Of a DNA stretch of 64,000 bases, positions 48,535 through 57,376 are shown piece after piece. The position numbers and the translations under genes were made by a program. Location: NCBI RefSeq assembly GCF_045277565.1, contig NZ_CP123584.1, positions 4,030,001-4,094,000 on the forward strand, in the 5' to 3' direction. Each line of letters starts with the position of its first letter. Position 1 is the stretch's first letter. The notes below the pieces were generated by a model. That model made no database searches. It saw nothing but the letters and a program-made list of their open reading frames with translations, and was not told where the DNA came from. Source of the stretch: Aliisedimentitalea scapharcae (GTDB lineage Bacteria; Pseudomonadota; Alphaproteobacteria; Rhodobacterales; Rhodobacteraceae).

Positions 48535-49661
48535 ACTGTCTCCGTCGTACGAACGGCGTAGTGGGTCAGCTTGTCCAGGTCCGGACGCAGCCCCAACCCC
48601 GGTGCATCCGGTACAATAACCTGACCGTCACGGACCTCGAATGGCGTCTCCAAGATGTCTTCCTTGAGGAAGTATGACGCCTGATAAAACTCACACCCCA
48701 ATGAAATTTCAGGCGTGGCTGCAATCATGTGGGTTCCCGCAAGATGCGCCAGACCCGCCTCGAACATGTCTCCACCATAGGCCATCAATCCGTTGGCCGC
48801 CGCAATCCGGGCCACTGACTGGCCCCGGCTGAGCCCGCCAGATTTCATGATCTTGACGGACACTCCGTCACAGATGCCTTCGCGAGCGGCACGCACCATG
48901 TCTTCGGGACCAAACACGCTCTCATCGGCCAAGAGCGGCACATCGATCATTCCCCGCAACCGGGCCATCATATCGAAATGATGATACCGCACAGGCTGTT
49001 CGATAAAGTCGGGTTCAAACTGGGCCACATCCATGACCTGACCCACGGCGTCTTCGATCTCCAGCCCTTGATTGTAATCGACCCGCACGCGGAATTCGGG
49101 GAAATCACGGGCAATGCGCTCCAAACGCATCACATCGAACGCGTGATCCTTGAAACCGGTTTTCAGCTTGATCAAGCCGACTTTGTCTTGGCGCAGGCGC
49201 TCCATCAACGCGATGTCATCATCGAAAATCGGATTGGCAATGGAACAGCTGAGCGGAATGGTGTCACGGCATTTCCCGCCCAGCAGAGCCCAGACTGGAA
49301 GGTCCGAGATCTGCCCGGTCAGATCCAACAACGCGCTTTCCAACGCGGCCTTGGCCTCGGTGCAATGCGCCACGCATTTGGCTGCGTCCTGCAGGATCGC
49401 CGCACGATCCGCGACCCGGCGACCGACGACCAACGGGCGGATATAGCGATCCAACGCGGCAAAGCTGGCCTCGGGGGAGCCGGTGAAAACCGACCAGGGC
49501 GACGCCTCGCCGAACCCCTGGCTGCCACCTTCTGCTGTCAGGCGCAGCACGACGATTTCGCACGACCCCGAAACACGGCCAATCCCATGATCACGGGCTG
49601 ACACCACCGGCAATTGCAGGTGCCACAGGTCAAACCCAGTTATTGTCTGTTGCAGATCCAC
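48531..49661 (-). CDS. Enolase-superfamily enzyme, mandelate racemase/muconate-lactonizing type
   Basis: This 376-residue protein starts at a GTG (49661) after GGGAGAG. The catalytic set of the MLE subgroup is complete: Lys165-x-Lys167 (LIKLKTG), metal ligands Asp195 (VDYNQ), Glu221 (FIEQP) and Asp246 (LADES), and Lys270 (SVKIMKSGG). Such enzymes abstract the alpha-proton of a carboxylate and catalyse epimerisation, cycloisomerisation or dehydration. In marine alphaproteobacteria close relatives act on proline betaine, hydroxyproline or dipeptides. It is the first gene of the operon with DadA, DctPQM and 5-oxoprolinase. The exact reaction is not determined. Confidence 0.85.
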   Translation of the reverse strand: MDLQQTITGFDLWHLQLPVVSARDHGIGRVSGSCEIVVLRLTAEGGSQGFGEASPWSVFTGSPEASFAALDRYIRPLVVGRRVADRAAILQDAAKCVAHCTEAKAALESALLDLTGQISDLPVWALLGGKCRDTIPLSCSIANPIFDDDIALMERLRQDKVGLIKLKTGFKDHAFDVMRLERIARDFPEFRVRVDYNQGLEIEDAVGQVMDVAQFEPDFIEQPVRYHHFDMMARLRGMIDVPLLADESVFGPEDMVRAAREGICDGVSVKIMKSGGLSRGQSVARIAAANGLMAYGGDMFEAGLAHLAGTHMIAATPEISLGCEFYQASYFLKEDILETPFEVRDGQVIVPDAPGLGLRPDLDKLTHYAVRTTETV

Positions 49662-49734
49662 GAAACTCTCCCTTGTCCCTAGGACAGCTTGCGGACTCTA
49701 CTCCATCATTTCCAATACTATTTTTTTCCAAGTC

Positions 49735-49748
49735 CATAATAAATTATG
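49735..49748. promoter_or_regulatory. Palindrome in the divergent promoter region, candidate LysR site
   Basis: CATAAT-AA-ATTATG is a 14-bp inverted repeat between the enolase-superfamily gene and the LysR gene. AT-rich inverted repeats in such positions are typical of LysR binding. It includes the upstream ATG at 49746, which argues against that codon as the start. Confidence 0.4.
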
Positions 49749-49760
49749 ATACTATACGTT

Positions 49761-50663
49761 ATGACATCTTCTTTCCGCCAATATCAGGCCTTTCACGCCA
49801 CCATCGAAACCAGCACTGTCACCGGTGCCGCCGAACAGCTGGGCATCTCGCAACCCGGGATTTCGAACCTGATTTCCCAGCTCGAACGATCAACGAAATT
49901 GAAGCTGTTCGAACGCACCCGCGGGCGCCTGATTCCAACACCCGAAGCCATGGTCCTATTCGATGAAATTGACACCGTTGTCCGGGGGCTGGACCACGTA
50001 AATCAGGCCGTTGTCGATTTGCAGAACCAGAAAATGGGCCAGCTACAAGTCGCGACCAATCACGCATTGGCCTTCGGCTTCATGCCCGAGCAGATCCGTC
50101 AATTTGCGGAAACGCGCCCCGATCTGGTGGTATCTTTTCAGTCGCAATATTCGTCCAAAATCCAGGAATGGGTGATGGCCGGCCTGTTCGAGATCGGGAT
50201 TTGTGAATTGCCCCTGCGCCATGATGGGCTGGACGCGCTGCATTTCCATTTTGAAACCCTATGCGCAATTCCCACCAATAGTCCCCTGGTCGAATACGAT
50301 GTGCTGACCCCCGAACTGATGGATGATTATCCATTCATTGTCATGGGCGCTGAACATATGGTTAACCGGCGCGCCCGCGAAACATTTCACGCCGCGGGTG
50401 CCAAATGGCGCGTGCGGTGTCACACAGATCTGTTCCGCAATGCTCTGAACCTGGTGAAACAGGGGTTTGGTGCCTCATTGATCGACCCGTTTACGCTGAT
50501 GAGCGATGATGGAGAGGGCTATGTTGTGCGCCGCTTTGAACCACGGATTCTGTTGGATATTGTTATCCTCACAGCTCGCAGTCGGGCCCTGTCCAACACC
50601 GGCAAACAATTCATGGATCAGGTCGCAACCAATATGGCAAGAATCGCAATCGACCCGTCATAA
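49761..50663 (+). CDS. LysR family transcriptional regulator, divergent from the pxp/dct operon
   Basis: This ~300-residue protein starts at the ATG at 49761 (MTSSFRQYQAFHATIETS), the normal LysR N-terminus. The ATG at 49746 would add five residues, and neither has a strong ribosome-binding site. The winged helix-turn-helix spans residues ~5-60 (TGAAEQLGISQPGISNLISQLE). The remainder is a periplasmic-binding-like effector domain. Divergence from the enolase-superfamily gene suggests it regulates that operon. It is followed after 10 bp by a convergent second LysR gene. Confidence 0.87.
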   Translation: MTSSFRQYQAFHATIETSTVTGAAEQLGISQPGISNLISQLERSTKLKLFERTRGRLIPTPEAMVLFDEIDTVVRGLDHVNQAVVDLQNQKMGQLQVATNHALAFGFMPEQIRQFAETRPDLVVSFQSQYSSKIQEWVMAGLFEIGICELPLRHDGLDALHFHFETLCAIPTNSPLVEYDVLTPELMDDYPFIVMGAEHMVNRRARETFHAAGAKWRVRCHTDLFRNALNLVKQGFGASLIDPFTLMSDDGEGYVVRRFEPRILLDIVILTARSRALSNTGKQFMDQVATNMARIAIDPS

Positions 50664-50673
50664 GTTGCGCGTT

Positions 50674-51603
50674 TCAGCTTCCGGATTGTCGGGTTTTTAT
50701 AATGTTCTCAACGCGATCCCGCAAAGCCACGACAAAGGCCCCGGACAATCTGGACATAGGCTTGTTGTAGGGCGTCAAGATTGAATACCCAAAAGGAACC
50801 GCCGGTTCGAAGGGAACGAACCGAATCCGACTTTGGTCACCACGGCTGCTCAGGTAACTTTCCGCGCTCAGAACATCGACGATGGAACAGATCTGCCCCG
50901 CTTCGATAAAGTGAAACAGGGGTATGAAGTACTGTGCATCTATTCGGATGTTGAATTGGGCATCTCGTTCGGCAAAGGCACGCGTGGTTTCCAGATAGGT
51001 TCCATGATTGGGTTGCAAGACACCCATGGGCACCCCGTCCAGATCCTCGGCCTGAATAACATCCCGTTTTGCCAGAGGGTGATCCATGTGCAAGGCACAC
51101 AGGCATTTGCAGAAAAGGTTTTCGCTGTCACACAGCAGATCCTGATCCAGAGTGTTGGACGTGTCGCAAAACCCCAAGTCAAAGCTTTGTGCTGCGATGA
51201 GGCTGCGAATCTGTGGCGAGCTGCGTGTGGCAAAAGTCACCTGCACATCGGGCGTGCTGTCGATGAATGAGCTGACAAATCGGGGCAGAATGTGCGCCGA
51301 AGGCCCCGGCATCGCCACGATTCGCAACACGCCTGACGTCCGGTCCCGCAAGCCGCTCAGGTTTGACTCGGCTGACTTTAACCGATCCAGAATTTCCGAG
51401 GCTTCGGACAAAAGATAGTACGCTTCAGGAACTGGGAGCAAGCGGCGGCCATCACGTTGAAACAACTCGATTCCCAGAGATGCCTCCAAAGCTTTTAGGG
51501 ACGCGCTGATCGCGGGTTGCGTTCGGTGCAGATTGCGGGCCGCATCGCTGACGGATCCGGTTTTCATGACTTCGCGAAAGACGGTGAGCTGCTGGAAATT
51601 CAT
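50674..51603 (-). CDS. LysR family transcriptional regulator, divergent from the TAXI-TRAP operon
   Basis: This ~309-residue protein starts at the ATG at 51603 (MNFQQLTVFREVMKTGSVSDAARNL), matching the family N-terminus; nine upstream in-frame residues are unlikely. The helix-turn-helix is followed by an effector domain. It lies 147 bp from the TAXI gene and is transcribed in the opposite direction, the usual arrangement for a LysR activator of that operon. Confidence 0.87.
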   Translation of the reverse strand: MNFQQLTVFREVMKTGSVSDAARNLHRTQPAISASLKALEASLGIELFQRDGRRLLPVPEAYYLLSEASEILDRLKSAESNLSGLRDRTSGVLRIVAMPGPSAHILPRFVSSFIDSTPDVQVTFATRSSPQIRSLIAAQSFDLGFCDTSNTLDQDLLCDSENLFCKCLCALHMDHPLAKRDVIQAEDLDGVPMGVLQPNHGTYLETTRAFAERDAQFNIRIDAQYFIPLFHFIEAGQICSIVDVLSAESYLSSRGDQSRIRFVPFEPAVPFGYSILTPYNKPMSRLSGAFVVALRDRVENIIKTRQSGS

Positions 51604-51750
51604 CCAAACGTCGTACCATATAGAAAACATTTATGGATACCGAAAAATTACCAATTTGTTTTTATGTATAAGCTTGCCATGCTGTCAAAATGGAAAAATG
51701 CACGTCCAAGGTCGACAAGACCGTGACGGAATCCAATGAGGGAGAACACG

Positions 51751-52761
51751 ATGGGACTTTTTAACAAATTCACCGGCGCGGCCGTCGCGGCCTGCATGAT
51801 GGCAGGTGCAGCCAGCGCGCAGGAAATGACCTTTTTCCGCATTGGCACTGGTGGTGCCGGCGGCACCTATTTCCCGATTGGCGGGATCATTGCCAACGCC
51901 ATTTCCAACCCACCCGGGTCGCGGTCCTGCGAAGAGGGCGGCAACTGTGGCGTTCCGGGTCTGGTTGCGATCGCTCAATCGACCAACGCATCGGCCCATA
52001 ATGTCAACGCCATCCAGAATGGCCAGATGGAAGCAGGCCTGTCCGGCGCGGCAACGCTGCATTTCGCCTATCATGGTGTCGGCAAATTCGAAGGCAATGC
52101 CAAACCCGACCTGCGGGTGATCGCCAATCTGTTCCCCGAAGACCTGCATCTGGTGATGCCCAAAGGCGCTTCATTGGACGGTCTGGGCGACCTCAAAGGA
52201 AAACGCGTTGGTATCGCCCAGGCGGGATCGGGCACACAGATCGCGGTCGAGCTGATCCTGAATGATCACGCCGTGAATCGGGACAACATGGAAGAGGCGG
52301 AGTTGAACAACGCACAATCTGCGGAACGCATCGCGGATGGTCAGTTGGACGCCTATTTCTATGCTGCCGGTACACCAGTGGCCGCGATGATCCAGCTGGA
52401 CAACACCAAAGGAATGGAACTGTACAACTGGTCCGAGGAAGAAGTCGCCCAGGCCAATAAAACCGTTCCTTATTACATCCCCTCACAAATCCCGGCTGGG
52501 ACTTACCCCGGTGTGGATTATGACGTGAACACGGTCGCCGTGTCTGGCATCATGGTCACCAACGCGAATATCGACGAAGAGCTGATTTATCAGATCACCA
52601 AGGCAATGTGGTCGAAAACCGCCCGCAAGCTTCTGGACAATGGCCACCCCAAAGGCAAGGTCATCACACTGGAAACTGCCCTGGATGGCGTGGCCGGGAT
52701 CGGTGTGCCGCTGCATCCGGGTGCCGAGCGCTTTTATCGTGAAATCGGTGCTCTGAAGTAA
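51751..52761 (+). CDS. TAXI family TRAP substrate-binding protein
   Basis: This 336-residue secreted protein has signal peptide MGLFNKFTGAAVAACMMAGAASA and the TAXI motif region FRIGTGGAGGTYFPIGGIIANAIS. It starts at the ATG at 51751 behind AGGGAGAA. TAXI proteins bind amino acids such as glutamate or small carboxylates and feed fused TRAP permeases. The next gene encodes that permease. A hairpin with a T-tract lies between them (52774-52810). Confidence 0.9.
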   Translation: MGLFNKFTGAAVAACMMAGAASAQEMTFFRIGTGGAGGTYFPIGGIIANAISNPPGSRSCEEGGNCGVPGLVAIAQSTNASAHNVNAIQNGQMEAGLSGAATLHFAYHGVGKFEGNAKPDLRVIANLFPEDLHLVMPKGASLDGLGDLKGKRVGIAQAGSGTQIAVELILNDHAVNRDNMEEAELNNAQSAERIADGQLDAYFYAAGTPVAAMIQLDNTKGMELYNWSEEEVAQANKTVPYYIPSQIPAGTYPGVDYDVNTVAVSGIMVTNANIDEELIYQITKAMWSKTARKLLDNGHPKGKVITLETALDGVAGIGVPLHPGAERFYREIGALK

Positions 52762-52773
52762 TTACCTCCCACT

Positions 52774-52810
52774 GGGCGGCGCTGGATCATGGTCCTTTGC
52801 CGCCCTTTTT
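52774..52810 (+). terminator. Intercistronic hairpin with T-tract between TAXI and permease genes
   Basis: GGGCGGC (52774-52780) and GCCGCCC (52799-52805) pair, and five T follow. It resembles a leaky terminator that would let the binding protein be made in excess over the permease. Confidence 0.6.
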
Positions 52811-52882
52811 CTTTCTGGCGCAACCCGCAGGGTGACGGCTTTGCCCCCAAACGGCGCGCCCCTTTGAACGGTGGATCCTGTA

Positions 52883-55102
52883 ATGGGTTTGAACTCTCAT
52901 CTCGACAACAAGGAACTGGAGGAGCTGGAGAAGCAGTACGACTCCGCCCTTCAGACACGGGACAACGGGCCGACGCTGACCAAACTGGTCTACTGGGCGA
53001 CGATTGCCTTTGCGCTGTATCATCTGTGGACCGCCGGATTCGGCACGCCCGTTGATCATGTTCACATGGGCATCCATCTAGCTGGCCTGTTCCTGTTCAT
53101 CTTCCTCAGCTTTCCGCTGATCCGCACCGATCAGTCGATGACCTATGGCAAAGGCAGCCTATGGGCTCCGGGCAACGTGCCATTGTATGATTGGGCATTG
53201 GCACTGACCGGGATGGCTGCCGCCTTGTTTCTGTGGGTCAGCTGGCGTGGTTTCACCGGAATGGGTCTGAACATTCCCGAACAGGCGCTGCGCCAAGGCA
53301 ACCCGACCGGGATCGACGTGTTTTTTGGCACCATGCTTATCCTGACGGTTCTGGAGATCGCCAGGCGAACCATCGGATTTGTTCTGCCGCTGATCATCCT
53401 GATCTTTATGAGCTATGCGTTGTTCGGCCCCTATATGCCCGCGCAGATCCTGAAGCATCCGGGCGTGAACTGGCAGCAGTTCGTGAACAACATGTATTTC
53501 CCGTCCGAAGGCATCTTTGGTGTCACGCTTTGGGTGGTGTCCACGGTTGTCTTTCATTTTGTCCTGTTTGGCGTCGTGGCCCAACGGATGGGCCTGGGTC
53601 AGTTTTTTGTCGATAACGCCATGATCCTGGCTGGGCGCTATACCGGTGGTCCGGCCAAAGTTTCAGTTGTCAGTTCCGCGTTCTTTGGCACCATCTCGGG
53701 CTCCTCCATCGCCAACACGGTTTCAACCGGATCGCTCACCATCCCAAACATGAAAAAGATGGGGTATCCGGCCCATTTCGCAGGTGGTGTCGAAGCCGCC
53801 GCGTCAGCCGGTGGTCAGATCACCCCGCCAATCATGGGGGCCGCATCCTTCCTGATGGCCGAATATCTCGAGGTGCCCTATACCACCATCGTGATTGCCG
53901 CCATCGTACCCGCGATGATGCATTATATCGGGGTGATCTCGATCGTGCATTTCACCGCCAAACGGCTCGGCCTTGATGCCTATCCCAAAGAACAACTGCC
54001 CCAGTTCATGAAAGTCTGGCGCGACGGCTGGTTCACCATTATTCCTCTGGTCGCGCTGCTGCTGGTGCTGTTTTCGGGGTATTCGCCAAACATGGCTGCC
54101 TTTATCGGGCTCAGCCTGTGTGTGGTCGTTGGCTTCTGCGCCTTTAACAAACCGGCTTCTCTGGTGGTTCCCTTTGCGCTGCTTGGGTTCATCTTTTGGA
54201 AGGCGTCGCCCTACTCTGGCGAAGGTTATTCCCCGGAAATGGCAGGAATGCTCGCTGCACTGACCATCCTGGGCTGCCTGCATCGCAATGAACGCCAATC
54301 CTTCCGCGATCTGTTCGACAGCTTTCATGTGGGCGTGCAATACGCGCTGGCCGTTGGCGCGGCTTCTGCCGCCGTGGGCATCGTTGTTGGCGTGATCAAC
54401 ACCACAGGTGTTGGCTTCCGCCTTGGCTTTATGGTCACAGGGGGGGCGGCTGACATGGCTGCAAATCTGGCACCGCTGTTGGATTGGACCGGTATCGAGA
54501 CCTTCAGTCAGCCTTCGATCCAACAATTCCTGTCTCTGGTTCTGATCGCCATGGCTTGTATCCTGATGGGTGCCGGTCTGCCGACAACGGCGCTTTATAT
54601 CATGCTGGTCGCGGTCGCGACACCGGCGCTGAGCCAGTTGGGTGTGCCTCCGCTCGCGACTCATATGTTCGTGTTGTACTATGGCGTGATCTCGGAAATC
54701 ACCCCGCCGGTCTGTGCCTCGGCTTATGCCGCTGCGGGGATCGCCGGGTCCAACCCGTTCCGTACCGGCGTCAGTGCCTTTACCTTGGGATTGGGCAAGC
54801 TGATGGTCCCAATGGTGTTCGTCTATGCGCCCACCATGCTGATCGTTTTGCCGGAATATTTCACCATCACATCGTTCCTGCAGGTCTCGATCACCTGTGC
54901 GTTGGGTGTCTTTGCCATCGCAACAGCGGTTTCCGGATATTTCCTGGCGCGCCTGTCAGGGGTTTGGCGTATCCTCATGGCCATCGGTGGGCTGTTCCTG
55001 GTTGCACCATCCAGTGGGTCCGATCTGACCGCTCTGGTGATTTTTGCTCCCGTCATCGTCCAGCAATTGGCACAACAACGCCAGGAGCGGGCAACGGCAT
55101 GA
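52883..55102 (+). CDS. TRAP transporter fused permease (DctQM, 4TM/12TM)
   Basis: This ~739-residue integral membrane protein starts at the ATG at 52883 after GGTGGA. It fuses the small (DctQ-like) and large (DctM-like) permease subunits, the form found with TAXI proteins. Residues ~1-45 are cytoplasmic and charged (LDNKELEELEKQYDSAL). About 16-19 membrane helices follow, with SGSSIANTVSTGSLTIPNMKKMGY and ASAGGQITPPIMGAASFLMAE as family signatures. Its stop overlaps the DadA-like gene start by four bases (ATGA). Confidence 0.92.
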   Translation: MGLNSHLDNKELEELEKQYDSALQTRDNGPTLTKLVYWATIAFALYHLWTAGFGTPVDHVHMGIHLAGLFLFIFLSFPLIRTDQSMTYGKGSLWAPGNVPLYDWALALTGMAAALFLWVSWRGFTGMGLNIPEQALRQGNPTGIDVFFGTMLILTVLEIARRTIGFVLPLIILIFMSYALFGPYMPAQILKHPGVNWQQFVNNMYFPSEGIFGVTLWVVSTVVFHFVLFGVVAQRMGLGQFFVDNAMILAGRYTGGPAKVSVVSSAFFGTISGSSIANTVSTGSLTIPNMKKMGYPAHFAGGVEAAASAGGQITPPIMGAASFLMAEYLEVPYTTIVIAAIVPAMMHYIGVISIVHFTAKRLGLDAYPKEQLPQFMKVWRDGWFTIIPLVALLLVLFSGYSPNMAAFIGLSLCVVVGFCAFNKPASLVVPFALLGFIFWKASPYSGEGYSPEMAGMLAALTILGCLHRNERQSFRDLFDSFHVGVQYALAVGAASAAVGIVVGVINTTGVGFRLGFMVTGGAADMAANLAPLLDWTGIETFSQPSIQQFLSLVLIAMACILMGAGLPTTALYIMLVAVATPALSQLGVPPLATHMFVLYYGVISEITPPVCASAYAAAGIAGSNPFRTGVSAFTLGLGKLMVPMVFVYAPTMLIVLPEYFTITSFLQVSITCALGVFAIATAVSGYFLARLSGVWRILMAIGGLFLVAPSSGSDLTALVIFAPVIVQQLAQQRQERATA

Positions 55103-56349
55103 CCCAGGAAGACCAACCCGACGTCACGGTTCTGGGAGCCGGGATTGTCGGGATCTGTTCCGCGCTGTCCCTGGCCGAACGCGGATTAAATGTCAGGCTG
55201 ATTGACCGGGACGCCCCCGGTCAGGCCACCTCCTTTGGCAACGCCGGGATCATTTCACCCTGGTCCATTGTTCCGCAATCCATGCCGGGTTTGTGGAAAA
55301 AGGTCCCGGGCTGGTTGCTGGACCCATTGGGTCCAGTGACTGTGAAACCCAGCTATTTGCCGTGGATCGCACCGTGGGGTCTGCGTTTTCTGTATGAAGG
55401 ACGCGCCGAAAAAGTCAGCCATATCAGCGAAGCCATGGATTCGCTGAACCGCGACTGCGTTGATCTGTTTCGCCAACATCTGGCCGGGACCGGACACGAT
55501 GATCTGGTGCAAGACAGCTATTATGTCCATGCGTTTCGCAACTCAGAAGCGGCCAATCTGGACACGGTCGAGTATCGGATGCGGCGGGACAAAGGGGCAG
55601 ACCTGGAACGGATCACTGCCGCTGATCTCCAGAGCCTGGAACCTGCGCTGACCCACGATTTTCAGGCGGCAATTCTGATCAAGGGACAGGCCCGCGCCCT
55701 GTCGCCCGGACGGATCGGCACTGTGTTGGCCGACAAATTCCGCGCTATGGGCGGTGAAATCCTGCGGCAATCCGTCCGCGCCATTCTGCCAATCGAGGGG
55801 GGGGGCTGGCGCTATGTTACCGGTTCAGGCGAGGAAACTGTTCCAAAGCTGGTTTTGGCTATGGGTGTATGGTCGGCCGAACTGTTGAAACCTTTGGGCA
55901 TCAACATCCCGATGCAATCCGAACGCGGCTATCATGTCTCTTTCCAAAATCCAGGTCTTGCCTTGAACAACTCAGTCATGGACATGGATATGAAATTCGT
56001 CGCGTCGCTGATGGAGGACGGGTTGCGCGTCGCAGGGACGGCCGAATTTGCCGGTCTCGATGCGCCAATCAACCAAAGCCGATTGGATGGGTTGGTGAAA
56101 CTGGCGCAACAATTGTTACCGGATCTGAATTCCGACAATTTTTCGACCTGGTCTGGGCAACGCCCGTCGTTGCCCGACAGCCTCCCCTGCATCGGTGAAA
56201 TCGACGGGTTTCCCGGGCTGATCGCGGCCTTTGGGCACAGCCATTATGGTCTGATGATGGCCCCAAAAACCGGACGTTTGGTGGCCGACATCACCACCGG
56301 TTTGTCCACAAATCATGACCTGACTCCGTTTCACCCCCTGCGCTATTAA
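55099..56349 (+). CDS. D-amino acid dehydrogenase-like FAD oxidoreductase (second copy)
   Basis: This 416-residue DadA-family flavoprotein starts at the ATG at 55099, which overlaps the permease stop by four bases. The FAD motif VTVLGAGIVGICSALSLAERG and the TSFGNAGIISPWS and GQRPSLPDSLPCIGEI segments match the family. It shares length and architecture with the copy at 47284-48534 but is clearly divergent. It probably oxidises an imported D-amino acid to a keto acid. A much longer frame from base 54484 is the shadow of the permease gene and is not used. Confidence 0.85.
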   Translation: MTQEDQPDVTVLGAGIVGICSALSLAERGLNVRLIDRDAPGQATSFGNAGIISPWSIVPQSMPGLWKKVPGWLLDPLGPVTVKPSYLPWIAPWGLRFLYEGRAEKVSHISEAMDSLNRDCVDLFRQHLAGTGHDDLVQDSYYVHAFRNSEAANLDTVEYRMRRDKGADLERITAADLQSLEPALTHDFQAAILIKGQARALSPGRIGTVLADKFRAMGGEILRQSVRAILPIEGGGWRYVTGSGEETVPKLVLAMGVWSAELLKPLGINIPMQSERGYHVSFQNPGLALNNSVMDMDMKFVASLMEDGLRVAGTAEFAGLDAPINQSRLDGLVKLAQQLLPDLNSDNFSTWSGQRPSLPDSLPCIGEIDGFPGLIAAFGHSHYGLMMAPKTGRLVADITTGLSTNHDLTPFHPLRY

Positions 56350-56362
56350 AGGATATCAACCC

Positions 56363-57091
56363 ATGGTTACCCACCCTGGCGGACAAAACATCTGCGGCAT
56401 CACCATCGGTGTATTGTCTTTGGAGAGCTACTTTCCCAAACCACCTGGTCATATCAAAAACCCGTCAAGCCTGGGTTTTACGGTCATGTACGAAATGCTG
56501 GATGGCATTACGGTTCCCGAGCTTCTTGGCAACCCTACTGGCGAAATGAAAGATCGCCTGATCGATGCAGCCAAACGGCTGGAAGCCAAGGGCGTACGCG
56601 CGATCACTGGATCTTGCGGGTTTTTGGCCCTGTTTCAGGCCGAAATCTCAGCAGCCGTATCTATCCCCGTGTTTGTCTCCGCGTTGATCCAGGTGCCCAT
56701 GGTCCATCACATGACCCAGGCACCGGTTGGTGTTCTGACCGCTTCCGCTGCGTCCTTGACTGACGCGCACCTGCGCGGCGTCGGTGCAGCCGATATTCCG
56801 ATTGCGGTTCAAGGGCTTGACGAAACTGAGGAATTTGCCTCCGTGATCCTGCGAAACGAGCGGACCGTCATGGATCTGGATAAGGTAACCGAAGAGTTGT
56901 TGCAGGCCGGGCGGATCTTGGTCGAACGCGCCCCAGACATCCGGGCTATTGTATTGGAATGCACGGACCTGCCGCCCTATGCGTGGCGATTGCAACAGCA
57001 ATTGGGGCTACCGGTTTTTGACCTGACCACCCTGTCGGGTATGATGGCAACGGCTGTGTTGCGCCAGCCCTATCCGGGCTACATCTCATGA
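56363..57091 (+). CDS. Aspartate/glutamate (hydantoin) racemase family protein
   Basis: This 242-residue protein has the two catalytic cysteines of the Asp/Glu racemase fold: Cys in TGSCGFL (about residue 76) and Cys in VLECTDLPPY (about residue 199). The N-terminal ITIGVLSLESYF is part of the fold. It lies 13 bp after the DadA-like gene. Together they could interconvert and oxidise a D/L-amino acid brought in by the TAXI-TRAP system. The substrate could be an amino acid or a hydantoin. Confidence 0.78.
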   Translation: MVTHPGGQNICGITIGVLSLESYFPKPPGHIKNPSSLGFTVMYEMLDGITVPELLGNPTGEMKDRLIDAAKRLEAKGVRAITGSCGFLALFQAEISAAVSIPVFVSALIQVPMVHHMTQAPVGVLTASAASLTDAHLRGVGAADIPIAVQGLDETEEFASVILRNERTVMDLDKVTEELLQAGRILVERAPDIRAIVLECTDLPPYAWRLQQQLGLPVFDLTTLSGMMATAVLRQPYPGYIS

Positions 57092-57180
57092 TCGCCCGAT
57101 AGTCAAATTGGCCTAAGCCCCCCGCGCGGGACGGGTTTATTGTCCGTTGTGTTTGGGTGTGTCGCGCGTGCGCGCGGATT

Positions 57181-57239
57181 GGGGCTCTGCCCCCGCAGCC
57201 TTTGGCTGCTCCCCCGAGGTATTTGTGACCAGAAAGAAG
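57181..57239. repeat. Rhodobacterales-type intergenic palindromic repeat (REP-like)
   Basis: GGGGCTCTGCCCCC and GCAGCCTTTGGCTGC are two consecutive hairpins, followed by CTCCCCCGAGGTATTTGTGACCAGAAAGAAG (positions 57210-57239). I recognise this layout as a repeat frequent between genes of Rhodobacterales, usually ending in a TTTGGCCAGAAAGAAG-like tail. Only one copy is noticed in this window. Confidence 0.5.
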
Positions 57240-57321
57240 CCGAAGCGGGCGGTGTGCCATGTGGTCGCGATCTGGGCTGGGGCGGCGGGACGGAAGCGGG
57301 GTGTTGCGGGTTTGGAATAAA

Positions 57322-57351
57322 AAACCCCGCCGGCGGAATGCGGCGGGGTTT
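57322..57351 (-). terminator. Rho-independent terminator of the serine-cycle operon
   Basis: Read on the minus strand, AAACCCCGCCG and CGGCGGGGTTT form an 11-bp perfect stem with an 8-base loop, and a run of T follows (57318-57324). It lies 26 bp after the glyA stop. Confidence 0.9.
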
Positions 57352-57376
57352 GAGAGGTTGTTAAGGATCCTGTGGT

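Noticed and set aside
54484..55098. Long upstream extension of the second DadA-like frame
   Set aside because: It is out of frame with the TRAP permease and overlaps its well-supported coding sequence; the ATG at 55099 has the FAD motif at the right distance.
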